64,000 nt of DNA from Streptomyces koelreuteriae (GCF_018604545.1 NZ_CP075896.1:7750001-7814000), one strand, 5' to 3'. Positions 1-10,428 are shown, counted from the stretch's first letter. Notes: generated by a model not told the origin, from the letters alone. A program made the numbers and translations.

Positions 1-2850
1 GGAGACACCTCCCGCTACCGCCTCTCCCTCGTCGAGACCGACCCCTACGGACGGCCCGGCACCGAGCCGTACCGCGGCTTCGACCAGCGCTACCACAGCG
101 CCACGTTCACCTTCCGGCCCGACTGCCCCACCCCCTTCGACTGCGAGGGCGAGCACCGGCCGGAGCCGGACTTCCCCGCCGCGCCCGTCATCGACTACAC
201 GGCCCGCGACTACGAGACCATCCGCAAGCTGCTCCTGGACCGGCTCGCGCTCACCACCCCCGACTGGGCCGAGCGCAACCCCGCCGACCTGGGCATGACC
301 CTCGTCGAACTCCTCGCCCACACCGGCGACCAGATCAGCTACCACCAGGACGCGGTCGCCACCGAGGCCTACCTCGACACCGCCCGCCGCCGGGTCTCCG
401 TACGCCGTCACGTCAAGCTCATCGACTACGCGATGCACGACGGCTGCAACGCCCGCGCCTACGTCACCGTCCGGACCGCGCAGGACCGGACGCTCGCCCC
501 GGGCACCTTCCGCTTCGCCTCCGTCGACGTACGCAGCCTCGACCCGCACGACCGCCCCGAACCGGGCACGGTGATCGACGAGGCCGACCTCGGAGACCTC
601 GACGAGCGCGGCTCGGTGGAGGTCTTCGAACCGGTCGTCGCCACCGACCCGCTGGAGCTGCGGGTCGCGCACAACGCCATCCGGCTGTGGACCTGGGGCG
701 GCGAGGTGTGCACCCTGCCGCGGGGCGCCACCGCCGCCACGCTGAGGGACGCGTGGGTGGATCCGGAGACCTGCCGCGAGCGCCGGCTGGCCCTGAGGCC
801 GGGCGACGTGCTCGTCCTGGAGGAGGTGAAGGGCCCGCGCACCGGCACCCCCGGTGACGCCGACCCCGCCCACCGCCAGGCCGTCCGGATCACCTCCGTC
901 ACCCCCGGCCTCGACCGGATAGAGGACCAGCCGGTCCTGGAGATCACCTGGGCCACCGAGGACGCGCTGCGCTTCCCGCTCTGCCTCAGCACCCGCGGCG
1001 GACGCGACTGCCTGCCCGTCGAGGAGGTCACCCTCGCCCGCGGCAATGTCGTCCTCGCCGACCACGGACGGACGCTGACCGGCCTGCCCGAGACGGTCAC
1101 CGTGCCGCCCGTGCCCGCCGTGACCGCCCCCTGCGACCCTCCCGCCTTCGGCTGCCACGACACCGAGGAGGGCAACGCCCCCGCACGGCTGATCAACGCC
1201 CTGACGGACAGGGCCGAGTCGGGCCGGGCCCTCGTAGCCGACGACGTCCGCGAACTCTTCGACGTCGTAGGGGAGGCCGCGACCAACCGCGCCGGACTCG
1301 GCCTGGAGAGTGCCGGGCAACGCCACGAACAGGTCGTGCCCGGCACCGCCTACGCCCAGGCCGCCACCCTGCGCACCCTGCTCGCCCAGTCCGTCTACCC
1401 GGGCATCGCGCCCCGCTTCCGCCCGGTCCTCGGCCGTACGCCCGTCACCCAGGCGGTGCCCTTCCCCGACCCCGGCACCGTCGCCGCCGGACAGGCCGAG
1501 CGGATCGCGGCGATACCGGGCCGGGTGCGGCAGCGGCTCGTCGAGCTGTGGCGCAGCGCCCGCGACCGGGACGGACTCGGCAAGGAGGAGATCGCCGAAC
1601 TCGCCGTGATCTACGGCCTGAACGTGCTGGAGCGGTTCGAACTGCACCGCCACCCGGTCCGTGCCCTGCGCGAACTGCTCTACCGCAGCGACCAGTTGCT
1701 CGACACCAAGCTGCGCCGCGTCGAGGTCCTCGCCGCCCGCGCCCGGGCGGGAACCGTCCTCGACGGGCACATCGCCTGGGAGATCGCCCACGCATGGGGC
1801 CCGGCCTACGCGAGCGGACTTCACCCGGAGGAGACGGTGCTGCGCGGCTCGGCGACCGCCGCCCTCGCCCAGGACCCGCGCCGGGCCCTGCCCGCCGTAC
1901 GCCCGCACGACGGGGACCGGACCTGGGAGCCGCGCCGCGACCTGCTCGACAGCGGTCCGCGCGAGCGGCACTTCGTCGGCGAACTGGAGGACGACGGACG
2001 CCTCGCCCTGCGCTTCGGCGACGGCCGGCACGGCGCGAAGCCCACGCCCGGCTCCCGCCTGGAACTGCGCTACCGGCTCGGCGGAGGCACGGCCGGCAAT
2101 GTCGGCGCCGAGGCCATCAACCACCTGGTCGTACAGGGCGACTGCGAGGCGCCTGCCGCCGTCGTGCGCAACCCGCTGCCCGCCACCGGCGGCACCCGGC
2201 CCGAACCCGTCGAGCAGGTACGCCAGCTGGCCCCGCTCGACCTGCGCCGCACCCGGCTGCGCGCGGTCACCGCCGAGGACTACGCCGCCCTCGCCGGCGC
2301 CCTGCCGGGCGTGCAGCGGGCGGCGGCCGAGATCCGCTGGACCGGCAGCGTCCAGGAAGCACACATCGCGATCGACGCCCACAGCACCGCCGACCCGTCG
2401 CCGGGCCTGCTCGACTCGGTCGCCCAGGCCCTGGAGACGTACCGGCGCATCGGCCACGACCTCGTCGTGGAGCCCGCCCGACTGGTGCCGCTCGACATCG
2501 CGCTGAGCGTCTGCGCCGCGCCGGGGCACCAGCACGGGCAGATCCTGGCCGAGCTGTACCGCGTGCTGGGCAGCGGACGGCTGCCCGGCGGACGGCTCGG
2601 CTTCTTCCACCCCGACGCGCTGACCTTCGGCGAACCGGTCCGGCTCAGCCGCCTGGTCGCCGTCGCCGCGGCCGTGCCCGGGGTGGAGAGCGTCGAGGTC
2701 ACCCGGCTGCGCCGACTGTCCGAACAGGACCGAGGAGAGAGGGAGGACGGCGTGCTGCGGCTCGGCCCGCTGGAGATCGCCACCTGCGACAACGACCCGG
2801 ACCGGCCGGAGAACGGCCTGCTGGCGATATCTCTGGGAGGTGCCCGATGA
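1..2850 (+). CDS. Contractile tail baseplate protein, gpJ/gp47-like (5'-truncated by window)
   Basis: The frame is open from the first base, so the start lies upstream; 949 residues are visible. It resembles the 'putative baseplate assembly protein' family of phage-tail-like contractile particles. Visible marks are a HTGDQISYHQDAVATEAYL stretch near codon 105 and a later FGDGRHGAKPTPG motif (about bases 2014-2052) followed by YRLGGGTAGNV. This FGDG...G...P.G...YR.G.G..GN signature is typical of J-type baseplate wedge proteins. The stop overlaps the next start as ATGA, so the two genes are translationally coupled. The following gene is a larger paralogue with the same signature. Family and particle type are recognised from motifs; the sheath, tube and ATPase genes that would prove an injection system are outside the window. 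Confidence 0.85.
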   Translation, partial: GDTSRYRLSLVETDPYGRPGTEPYRGFDQRYHSATFTFRPDCPTPFDCEGEHRPEPDFPAAPVIDYTARDYETIRKLLLDRLALTTPDWAERNPADLGMTLVELLAHTGDQISYHQDAVATEAYLDTARRRVSVRRHVKLIDYAMHDGCNARAYVTVRTAQDRTLAPGTFRFASVDVRSLDPHDRPEPGTVIDEADLGDLDERGSVEVFEPVVATDPLELRVAHNAIRLWTWGGEVCTLPRGATAATLRDAWVDPETCRERRLALRPGDVLVLEEVKGPRTGTPGDADPAHRQAVRITSVTPGLDRIEDQPVLEITWATEDALRFPLCLSTRGGRDCLPVEEVTLARGNVVLADHGRTLTGLPETVTVPPVPAVTAPCDPPAFGCHDTEEGNAPARLINALTDRAESGRALVADDVRELFDVVGEAATNRAGLGLESAGQRHEQVVPGTAYAQAATLRTLLAQSVYPGIAPRFRPVLGRTPVTQAVPFPDPGTVAAGQAERIAAIPGRVRQRLVELWRSARDRDGLGKEEIAELAVIYGLNVLERFELHRHPVRALRELLYRSDQLLDTKLRRVEVLAARARAGTVLDGHIAWEIAHAWGPAYASGLHPEETVLRGSATAALAQDPRRALPAVRPHDGDRTWEPRRDLLDSGPRERHFVGELEDDGRLALRFGDGRHGAKPTPGSRLELRYRLGGGTAGNVGAEAINHLVVQGDCEAPAAVVRNPLPATGGTRPEPVEQVRQLAPLDLRRTRLRAVTAEDYAALAGALPGVQRAAAEIRWTGSVQEAHIAIDAHSTADPSPGLLDSVAQALETYRRIGHDLVVEPARLVPLDIALSVCAAPGHQHGQILAELYRVLGSGRLPGGRLGFFHPDALTFGEPVRLSRLVAVAAAVPGVESVEVTRLRRLSEQDRGEREDGVLRLGPLEIATCDNDPDRPENGLLAISLGGAR

Positions 2851-5800
2851 CGGACCCGCACCCGGCCCCCGCGACCGAAGTCCCCGCGACCGACGACTGC
2901 GGCTGCGGCGGCGCCTGCCGCGGCGGCCACGACGAGCGCCTCGCGCCGACGCCGCCGCACAACCCGCCCGGCCGCACCGCGCTGGACTACCGCGTCGGCG
3001 AGTACGGCTCCTTTCTGGCCGCCCTGCTCGACCGGCTCGCCTCGCCCGCGTACCCGGCGCTGAACCGCCTCACCGTCCGCACCCCGGACGACCCGGCGAT
3101 CGGCCTGCTCGACGCCACGGCCGTCCTCGGCGACCTGCTCACCTTCCACTCCGAGCGGATCGCCGACGAGGCCTACCTCCGCACCGCCGACGAGCACCGC
3201 TCCCTGGTGCTGCTCGGCCGGCTCGTCGGGCACCGTCCGCGTCCCGGTGTCGCCGCCGCCACGTACCTGGCGTACACCCTCGAACGCGACCCGCGCGCCG
3301 AGGCGCAGAACGTGCTGATCCCGCGCGGCGCGCGCAGCCACAGCGTGCCGGCCTCCGCCGATGAGGCGTCGCTGACGTTCGAGACCGCACGGGATCTGAC
3401 GGCCCGCTGGGACTTCAACGAGCTGAAGGTCCGTCGCCGCCGTCCCTCGCTGCTCACGCCGCAGGACCTCGAGAAGCGCTCGGAGCTGTTCGTCGAGGGC
3501 ACGGGGCTCTCTCTTCAGACCGGCGATCAGTTGCTGTTCGTCTTCGGGGAAGGGGCCGGGGGTGCGCGCAAGCTGCTGCCCGTGGCGAAGACGCGGGTCG
3601 ACCGGGACGACGAGATCACGGCGGTCTCGTTGCCGAAGTCGGCGCCGGCGACCCTGAGGGAACTGGTCGACGAAGTACGGCGATGGACGGCTGTGCCGGC
3701 CCAGCCGGGTGAGCCGGGGGAGGAGCCGCCCACGCCGGAGGTTCCCCACCCGCGGCCGGTCAGCCGGCTGATCGAGGACTTCGAGGATCAGGTCCTCGAA
3801 CCGCTGCGTGACGATCTGGACGAGGTCAAGACGCCCGAGCGGCTTGCGGCTCGCCTTGCCGAACCTCTGGCCCGGCTCGGTGAGGCGCAGGTGCTGGCCG
3901 CTCCGTATGAGGACGTGGCGGCTTGGTTCGAGCGGTTGGAGGCGGTGCTCGCGGAACTCGCCGAGCGGGCCATGGAGTTGGCGCCTGCCCAGACGGATGC
4001 GGGTGGTCGGCCGTCTGGGCTGGTCGCGCAGTTCCCCGCGCCCCTGGAGGATGATGGGCGCGCCGCTGCTTTGGAGGCCCTGGGCGTTGTACTTCCCGCG
4101 CTGCGCGCCACCGCCCCCGCACCCCGGGGTGTCACCGGTCGGCAGCTCCCGGGTACTGACACCGCACGTCTCCTCTCCGCCCTCAACCCCGGCCTCGGCA
4201 GCCTCTACCCGGCCTGGCGTACGGCCGCCGCCCCCGGTACGCCGCAGCTTCTGCGTGAGCTGCTCGCCCTGCGCGTCACCGCGGCTCCCTTCGGAGCCAC
4301 GGCCCCGCTGAAGCCGGTCCAGGACGATCGCGGCCGGGTCATCCGCACGGCCGACTGGCCGCTCACCGGCGCGGTGCTGGCGACCATGCGGGTCGTCTTC
4401 GACACGGCGGGCAAGTCCCCGGTGCGGGCCGAGTTCCAGTACGTCGAGGGCAGCAGCTCCGACCAGCGATCCGAGAACCTGCCCGTCGCCCAGCCCGTCA
4501 CCTTCACGCTCGGCCCCGGCCAGGTCGAACTGTCCGTGCGTTCCGGCCAGGACCGCGACCTGAGCTGGCTGAACCGCCGTCCGGCCGACTCCCAGGAGCC
4601 CGGTGTCACGGCCCGCTACCTCTCCGCCCTGCCCGAGCGCACGCTCTTCGTGTCCCGGCCCGACGACGAGGGCCTGGTCCACGTCGGAGTCCACAACGGC
4701 ACCTCCGAGCAGATCGCCCTGCGGCCGGGCGCCAGTGAGCAGTTCACGCACGGCGATCACGAGGTCAGCCTCACGTACACGGTGGGCAGCGCCGAGCCCC
4801 ATGTCGAGGTCGTGATCGCCAGCAAGCCGGAGCCCGTCAACCGCCGCACGCTCCAGCTGGACACCGTGCACGAGGGCATCACCGTCGGCAGCTGGGTGGC
4901 GATCCAGCGGCCCGCCAAGGGAGCCGAGGGCGGAGTGCCCGGCGATCCGAAGCTGGCGTTCGTCACCACCCAGGTGGTGGCAGCGCGTACGGCCGCGTAC
5001 ACCAACTACGGCATCACCGGGCGCGGCACCGAACTCACCCTCGCCGACCCCTGGCTGGACGAGTTCGACGTGCTGCTGTCGCACATCCGCGACACCACCG
5101 TGCACGCGGCCGGGGAGCGTCTGCGTCTCGCCGACGAGCCCCTCGGCGAGGACGTGCACGGCAACGAGATCGAACTCGCCGAGCTGTACGAGGGGTTGCG
5201 GCCCGGGCGCACGCTGATGGTGACCGGCGAGCGCAGTGACCTCCCGGGCACGGCCGGCGTCAAGGCCACCGAGGTGGTCACCGTCGCCGCCGCCGACCCG
5301 GCGGTCGATCCTCGGCTCCCCGGCGATCACGTCCACACCCGGCTGACCCTCACCGCGGATCTCGCCCACCGCTACCGCCGTGAGAGCGTCCGCATCCTCG
5401 GCAACGTCGTCGAGGCCACCCACGGCGAGAGCCGCGAGGAGGCCATCGGCAGCGGCGACTCGGACCGCGTCAACCAGACCTTCGCGCTCTGGCAGTCCCC
5501 GCTGACCTGGCTCGCCGACGACAACCCCCTCGGCGCGACCCCGGTGCTGGAACTGCGTGTCGACGGCGTGCTGTGGCACGAGGTCGACAGCCTCGCCGGG
5601 CGCGGCCCGACCGAGCGGGTCTACATCAGCGGTGCCACGGCCGACGGCCGGACGACCGTGACCTTCGGCGACGGTGTGCACGGCGCCCGGCTGCCCTCCG
5701 GCCACGAGAACGTCCGCGCCCGCTACCGCTTCGGCACGGGCAGGGCCGCCAACGTGCCCGCGGACCGGGTCACCCAGCCCCTCACCCGGCCGCTGGGCGT

Positions 5801-6659
5801 CACCGCGGTCACCAACCCGCGTCCGGCCACCGGCGGCGCCGACGCCGACGGCCCCGGCCTGACCCGCCGTACGGTCCCGCTGGCCGTCTCGGCGCTGGAC
5901 CGGCTGGTGTCCGAGTCCGACTACGAGGACTTCGCCCGCTCCCGCGCCGGAATCGGCCGGGCCTCGGCACGCGAACTCTTCGACGGGCGGCGGCGCGTGC
6001 TGCATGTGACGGTGGCGGGCACGGACGACGTGCCCATCGCCCCCGACTCGGACACCCTGCGCGCCCTGCGCGGCGCCCTCACCGAGTACGGCGACCCCAA
6101 CCTGCCGGTCCGCGTGGACGGCCGGGAACTGGTCCTGCTGCTGATCGCCGCCCGGGTGAAGGTGGCCCCCGACCACGCCTGGCACCAGGTCGAGCCGCGT
6201 CTGCGGCAGGCCCTGCTGAACCGGCTCGGCTTCGAGGGCCGGGAGCTGGGCAGGCCCGCCCGCCTCTCCGAGGTCCTGGTCACCGCCCACACCGTGCCCG
6301 GCGTCGACTACGTGGACGTCGACGTCTTCACCGGCGTGCCCGCCTCCGCGACCCCGGAGGAACTCACCGAGCTGCTCACCCGGCCCGGCCCGCCCAAGGC
6401 GTCCGTCCCGGCGCACGCGGCGACGTACGACGAGAAGATCCACACGGTCCGCGCCGAGAACGGCGAGACGCTGTCGGAGATCTGCGCGAAGTACGGCGTC
6501 CCGCTCGCCGAACTGCTGCGCCTCAACCCCGACATCACCGACACCCGGCGCCTGCCCAAGGGCCGGTCGGTGTACGTCTTCCGCGGTATCCGCCCGGCCC
6601 AGCTCGCGCTGCTGTCGCCTCGCGCCGCGGACACCCTGATTCTGACGGAGGTCAAGTGA
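2847..6659 (+). CDS. Second, enlarged baseplate protein with C-terminal LysM domain
   Basis: 1270 residues; ATG follows a GGGAGG ribosome site and overlaps the upstream stop by four bases. Paralogue of the preceding protein: the N-terminus has LTFHSERIADEAYLRTADE (compare ISYHQDAVATEAYLDTA), and near residue 939 is FGDGVHGARLPSG followed by YRFGTGRAANV. Differences are a Cys/Gly-rich N-terminal tail (DDCGCGGACRGG), an added central region (about residues 210-430, rich in charged helices) and a LysM peptidoglycan-binding domain at about 1197-1246 (HTVRAENGETLSEICAKYG). LysM suggests docking of the baseplate to the cell wall, which is inference. Codons in the central addition are less GC-biased than the flanks. 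TGATG coupling to the next gene. Confidence 0.85.
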   Translation: MTDPHPAPATEVPATDDCGCGGACRGGHDERLAPTPPHNPPGRTALDYRVGEYGSFLAALLDRLASPAYPALNRLTVRTPDDPAIGLLDATAVLGDLLTFHSERIADEAYLRTADEHRSLVLLGRLVGHRPRPGVAAATYLAYTLERDPRAEAQNVLIPRGARSHSVPASADEASLTFETARDLTARWDFNELKVRRRRPSLLTPQDLEKRSELFVEGTGLSLQTGDQLLFVFGEGAGGARKLLPVAKTRVDRDDEITAVSLPKSAPATLRELVDEVRRWTAVPAQPGEPGEEPPTPEVPHPRPVSRLIEDFEDQVLEPLRDDLDEVKTPERLAARLAEPLARLGEAQVLAAPYEDVAAWFERLEAVLAELAERAMELAPAQTDAGGRPSGLVAQFPAPLEDDGRAAALEALGVVLPALRATAPAPRGVTGRQLPGTDTARLLSALNPGLGSLYPAWRTAAAPGTPQLLRELLALRVTAAPFGATAPLKPVQDDRGRVIRTADWPLTGAVLATMRVVFDTAGKSPVRAEFQYVEGSSSDQRSENLPVAQPVTFTLGPGQVELSVRSGQDRDLSWLNRRPADSQEPGVTARYLSALPERTLFVSRPDDEGLVHVGVHNGTSEQIALRPGASEQFTHGDHEVSLTYTVGSAEPHVEVVIASKPEPVNRRTLQLDTVHEGITVGSWVAIQRPAKGAEGGVPGDPKLAFVTTQVVAARTAAYTNYGITGRGTELTLADPWLDEFDVLLSHIRDTTVHAAGERLRLADEPLGEDVHGNEIELAELYEGLRPGRTLMVTGERSDLPGTAGVKATEVVTVAAADPAVDPRLPGDHVHTRLTLTADLAHRYRRESVRILGNVVEATHGESREEAIGSGDSDRVNQTFALWQSPLTWLADDNPLGATPVLELRVDGVLWHEVDSLAGRGPTERVYISGATADGRTTVTFGDGVHGARLPSGHENVRARYRFGTGRAANVPADRVTQPLTRPLGVTAVTNPRPATGGADADGPGLTRRTVPLAVSALDRLVSESDYEDFARSRAGIGRASARELFDGRRRVLHVTVAGTDDVPIAPDSDTLRALRGALTEYGDPNLPVRVDGRELVLLLIAARVKVAPDHAWHQVEPRLRQALLNRLGFEGRELGRPARLSEVLVTAHTVPGVDYVDVDVFTGVPASATPEELTELLTRPGPPKASVPAHAATYDEKIHTVRAENGETLSEICAKYGVPLAELLRLNPDITDTRRLPKGRSVYVFRGIRPAQLALLSPRAADTLILTEVK

Positions 6660-8806
6660 TGTCCCCGGACACCCATTTGGAGACCCCGGCCCCGGTGGTG
6701 CCCAGGGAGCCGGACGGGCTCGCCGACCTGCTGCCCCGCTGGCACCGGCTGCGCGACGCCGAGGAGGGCGAGCCGCTGCGCGCGCTGCTCGCCGTGATCG
6801 CCGAGCAGCTCGACCGCGTCCGCGACGGCGTCCAGCAGGGCTACGAGGACCTGTTCGTGGAGACGGCTGCCCCCTGGGTGCTGCCGTACCTGGGCAACCT
6901 CGTCGGCTACCGCACCCTGCCCGGCTACGAACGCGTCCTCACCACCGGCCTGCACGACGGCGGCCGGGCCGCCCTCGCCGAGGCCGTCGCCCCGCGCCGG
7001 GACGTGGCCGCCACGGTCGCGAGCCGCCGCCGCAAGGGCACCCTGCACCTGCTGGAGGAACTGTCCGAGCAGGTCGCGGCCTGGCCCGCGCGCGCCGTGG
7101 AACTGTCCCGGCAGGTGGCCCACACCCAGCCGGTGAAGCTGTACGGCACCGGCACTCACCGGGGCGAGCGGGGACGGCTGACCGATCTGCGCGACGGCGC
7201 CGAACTCGCCCTCGGCGGCGGCCCGTTCGCGAGCAGCGCCCGTACGGCCGACGTCCGCCGCGCCGAGTCACGCCATCGGCAGGGCGGCTGGACCCCGGCC
7301 GGAGTCGCCCTGTTCGTATGGCGGCTGAAGGCGTACGCGCTGACCCGGACCCCGGCCTACTGCATCGACCGGGCCCGCAACCTCTACACCTTCTCGATCC
7401 TCGGGAACGACACCCCGCTGGTCACCAAGCCGTTCCCGGAGCCCTCGCCGACGCACATCGCGACTGTCGACAACGTGCCGGCGTTCGTCACCCGCCGTCT
7501 CCTGCACGACCGGCTGCTCGACTACTACGGCCCCGGCAAGAGCTTCGTCATCCGGCGCGACGGCGAGGACAACCCCGTACCGCCGTCGGACATCGTGGTC
7601 GCCGACCTGTCGGACTGGCGCTACCGGCCCAAGCGCGGCCAGGTCGCCGTCGACCCCGAGCTGGGCCGTATCGCCTTCGGCTCGCGCTCCGCGCCCCGGC
7701 AGGGCGTATGGGTGGACTACCACTACGCGTTCGCGGCCGACATGGGCGGCGGTGAGTACGAACGCGACCGTGAGCCGCGCCCCGACGCGGAGTTCTACCG
7801 GGTCGGGCCCGGACAGCCGTACCGGCAGATCATGGACGCCTACCGGGCCTGGCAGCACGACCGCCGGGCCGGACGTACCGGACCCGACGGCATCATCGAG
7901 ATCACGCACAGCGGCGCCTACCAGGAGCAGCTGGACTTCGACCTCGACCCGGGCGACCGGCTCGAAGTGCGGGCGGCGGAGGGCACACGCCCCGTGATCC
8001 GCCTGCTCGACTGGTACAGCAACCGCCCCGACGCGCTCAACATCCGCGCGGTGTCCGAGGACTGCGCCCCGCACGAGCGGCCCCGTGTCGTCCTCGACGG
8101 ACTGCTCGTCGCCGGACGCGGCATCAACGTCACCGGCGCGATGGGCGCCGTCGTCGTACGGCACAGCACGCTCGTGCCCGGCTGGTCCCTGGAGCCCGAG
8201 TGCGATCCGCACTCGCCGGAGGAGCCGAGCATCGTCCTGGACCGCACCACCGCCTGCCTCCAGATCGAGCACAGCGTCCTCGGCACCATCGAGGTCATCG
8301 GCGACGAGGTGGGCGAGGACCCCCTCGACATCCACATCCGGGACAGCGTCCTCGACGCCACCGCCGACGACCGCGAGGCCCTGTCCGCCCCGGACTGCCG
8401 CCACGCCCACGCCGTGCTGCACCTGCACCGCACCACCGTCATCGGCGAGATCCACACACACGCCGTGAAGATCGCCGAGAACAGCGTCTTCACGGGCCGG
8501 CTCCACGTGGCCCGGCGCGGCATCGGCTGCGTGCGCTACTCCCGCGTCCCCAGCGGCTCACGCACCCCGCGCCGCCACCGCTGCACGGACGCCAAGCCGT
8601 CCTTCACGTCCCAGCGCTACGGGACGCCCTGGTACGCGCTGTTGTCCGACCGATGCCCCGAGGAGATCCGGCGCGGCGCCGACGACGGCGCCGAGATGGG
8701 CGCCTTCCACGACCTGTACCGGCCGCAGCGCGAGGACGGCCTCAGGGCCCGGCTCGCCGAGTACACGCCGGCCGGCACCGACGCCGGGATCTTCTTCGTG
8801 ACGTGA
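6659..8806 (+). CDS. Tail protein I-like baseplate protein with beta-helix-like C-terminus
   Basis: 715 residues; ATG overlaps the previous stop by one base (TGATG). The N-terminal ~120 residues resemble P2 tail protein I (gpI): residues around 70 read PWVLPYLGNLVGYR, after a segment DRVRDGVQQGYEDLF. In phage tails gpI links the baseplate wedge to fibres. Residues ~460-620 show repeated short strands with regularly spaced V/I and H/D residues (for example LDGLLVAGRGINVTGAMGAVVV and later IHTHAVKIAENSVFTGRLHV), suggesting a right-handed beta-helix. It may therefore be a fibre or spike-like decoration; that structural reading is inference. Operon position between baseplate and DUF6519 genes supports a tail role. 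Confidence 0.8.
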   Translation: MSPDTHLETPAPVVPREPDGLADLLPRWHRLRDAEEGEPLRALLAVIAEQLDRVRDGVQQGYEDLFVETAAPWVLPYLGNLVGYRTLPGYERVLTTGLHDGGRAALAEAVAPRRDVAATVASRRRKGTLHLLEELSEQVAAWPARAVELSRQVAHTQPVKLYGTGTHRGERGRLTDLRDGAELALGGGPFASSARTADVRRAESRHRQGGWTPAGVALFVWRLKAYALTRTPAYCIDRARNLYTFSILGNDTPLVTKPFPEPSPTHIATVDNVPAFVTRRLLHDRLLDYYGPGKSFVIRRDGEDNPVPPSDIVVADLSDWRYRPKRGQVAVDPELGRIAFGSRSAPRQGVWVDYHYAFAADMGGGEYERDREPRPDAEFYRVGPGQPYRQIMDAYRAWQHDRRAGRTGPDGIIEITHSGAYQEQLDFDLDPGDRLEVRAAEGTRPVIRLLDWYSNRPDALNIRAVSEDCAPHERPRVVLDGLLVAGRGINVTGAMGAVVVRHSTLVPGWSLEPECDPHSPEEPSIVLDRTTACLQIEHSVLGTIEVIGDEVGEDPLDIHIRDSVLDATADDREALSAPDCRHAHAVLHLHRTTVIGEIHTHAVKIAENSVFTGRLHVARRGIGCVRYSRVPSGSRTPRRHRCTDAKPSFTSQRYGTPWYALLSDRCPEEIRRGADDGAEMGAFHDLYRPQREDGLRARLAEYTPAGTDAGIFFVT

Positions 8807-8883
8807 GCCGCAGCGGCGCCGACCGAGCCGCACCGCCACCGACTTCGTGAACCCGCACCTCTGAACCCGAGGGGACACCCTTC

Positions 8884-10428
8884 ATGCACGCAGATCTCTC
8901 CCGCTCCACGTTCCGTCCGGAGCGGCACTACTCGGCGGTCGTCGCCCAGCAGGGCCGCGTCCAGCTCGACGCCGACCTCAACGAGCAGACCGCGATCCAG
9001 CTCCACCAGACCCGCAGCCTCGCCGCCGACCTGATCGGACCGCACGGCGGGCCCCGCGACGCCGCCGGCTTCCGCATCGAGTACGTGGGCGGCAAGCACG
9101 AGATCGACACCCTCCTCGTCCACGGCGGCCGCTACTACGTCGACGGCATCCTGTGCGACGCCGACCGCCCGGCGGCCGGGGTGCCCGTCACCGACGAGGA
9201 CAGCGAGGAGTCCGCGCCGGAGCCGCCCGCGCAGTGGACCTACTGGGACCAGCCCGACGCCTTCCGCGACCCGGAGAAGCCCGGCGACCGGCTGCCCTCG
9301 CCCGCCCAGACGCCGTTCCTCGTCTACCTGAACGTGTGGGAGCGCTCGGTCAACGCGGCCGAGGACCCCGCGCTGCGCGAGGTCGCCCTCGGAGCCGCCA
9401 TGCCCGACACCGCCGCCCGCCTCAAGGTCGTCTGGCAGGTACTGCCGCTGTCCCTCACTCAGCTGGAGATCGAGGAGACCGACCCGTCCAAGGAGGTCGT
9501 CCGGGCCGCCTTCACCCGCTGGGCGCAGCGGCAGTCGGCCCCCTCGGCCCGGCTCGCCGCCCGTAGCGAGCGGCCCGGCCACGCGGACGAGGACCCGTGC
9601 CTGGTCAAGCCGGACGCCCGCTACCGGGGCCCGGAGAACCAGCTGTATCGGGTGGAGGTCCACGCGGGCGGCGAGGCGGAGGACGCCACCTTCAAGTGGT
9701 CCCGCGAGAACGGCTCCGTCGTCTTCCCCGTCGACGAACTCGACGGCACCTGGGTGCAGTTGGCGTCCCTCGGTCACGACGACAAGCTGGACCTGGACGT
9801 CGGCGACCACGTGGAGTTCACCGACACCGCCTACGCCTCCCGTCTGGAGCCCCTGCCGCTGCTGCGTGTCGAGGAACTGGACCTGCCCGGCCGCCGCGTC
9901 CGCCTCTCGGCCGAACCCGACCCGGGCGTCGGACGACTCGCGCATCTGAACCCGTACCTGCGCCGCTGGGACCACCGCGGCGGGCCGAAGCGCAAGGGCC
10001 GCAGCACCGACCTGCGCGGCGGCGCGATCCCCGTCACCGAGGGCGAGTGGCTGCCCCTGGAGGACGGCGTCGAGGTGTACTTCGCCAAGGGCGGCACCTA
10101 CCGCACCGGCGACCACTGGACCGTGCCCGCCCGCACCGCCACCGGCGGCGTCGAATGGCCCCTCGACCCGGCCCGCCGCCCGCTGCTGCGGGGACCGGCC
10201 GGCATCGCCCGGCACTTCGCCCCCCTGGCCCTGATCAAGGGCGAGGGCAGCGCGGTCGATCTGCGCCTGGCGTTCGGCCCGCTGGCGAGCGGCATGCCGG
10301 CCGCCGACGAGGCGACGCTCGCCGCGGAGGAACAGGCCCGCCGCGAGGAGCTGGCCGCCGAGGACCCCTCACAGGGGAGGTCCCAGACCACAGCGGAGGC
10401 GGAAGCCGCCGTCGAAGGAGAGAACTGA
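8884..10428 (+). CDS. DUF6519-like conserved tail-cluster protein
   Basis: 514 residues; ATG is preceded by a GAGGGGA ribosome site, 77 bases after the previous stop. The N-terminus (DLSRSTFRPERHYSAVVAQQ, then GRVQLDADLNEQ) is the hallmark of a conserved family I recall as DUF6519, commonly found next to baseplate genes. No enzyme motif is recognised. Sequence is soluble, acidic and strand-rich, with segments such as LYRVEVHAGGEAEDATFKWSR that look like a beta-sandwich or capping domain. The C-terminus is a charged Ala/Glu-rich tail. Coupling to the lysin gene (TGATG) and its place in the operon suggest a structural or assembly part of the particle; the exact role is unknown. Confidence 0.75.
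   Translation: MHADLSRSTFRPERHYSAVVAQQGRVQLDADLNEQTAIQLHQTRSLAADLIGPHGGPRDAAGFRIEYVGGKHEIDTLLVHGGRYYVDGILCDADRPAAGVPVTDEDSEESAPEPPAQWTYWDQPDAFRDPEKPGDRLPSPAQTPFLVYLNVWERSVNAAEDPALREVALGAAMPDTAARLKVVWQVLPLSLTQLEIEETDPSKEVVRAAFTRWAQRQSAPSARLAARSERPGHADEDPCLVKPDARYRGPENQLYRVEVHAGGEAEDATFKWSRENGSVVFPVDELDGTWVQLASLGHDDKLDLDVGDHVEFTDTAYASRLEPLPLLRVEELDLPGRRVRLSAEPDPGVGRLAHLNPYLRRWDHRGGPKRKGRSTDLRGGAIPVTEGEWLPLEDGVEVYFAKGGTYRTGDHWTVPARTATGGVEWPLDPARRPLLRGPAGIARHFAPLALIKGEGSAVDLRLAFGPLASGMPAADEATLAAEEQARREELAAEDPSQGRSQTTAEAEAAVEGEN

Noticed and set aside
2280..6443. Long minus-strand open frame across the baseplate genes
   Set aside because: Shadow frame of coding DNA with no recognisable protein features.
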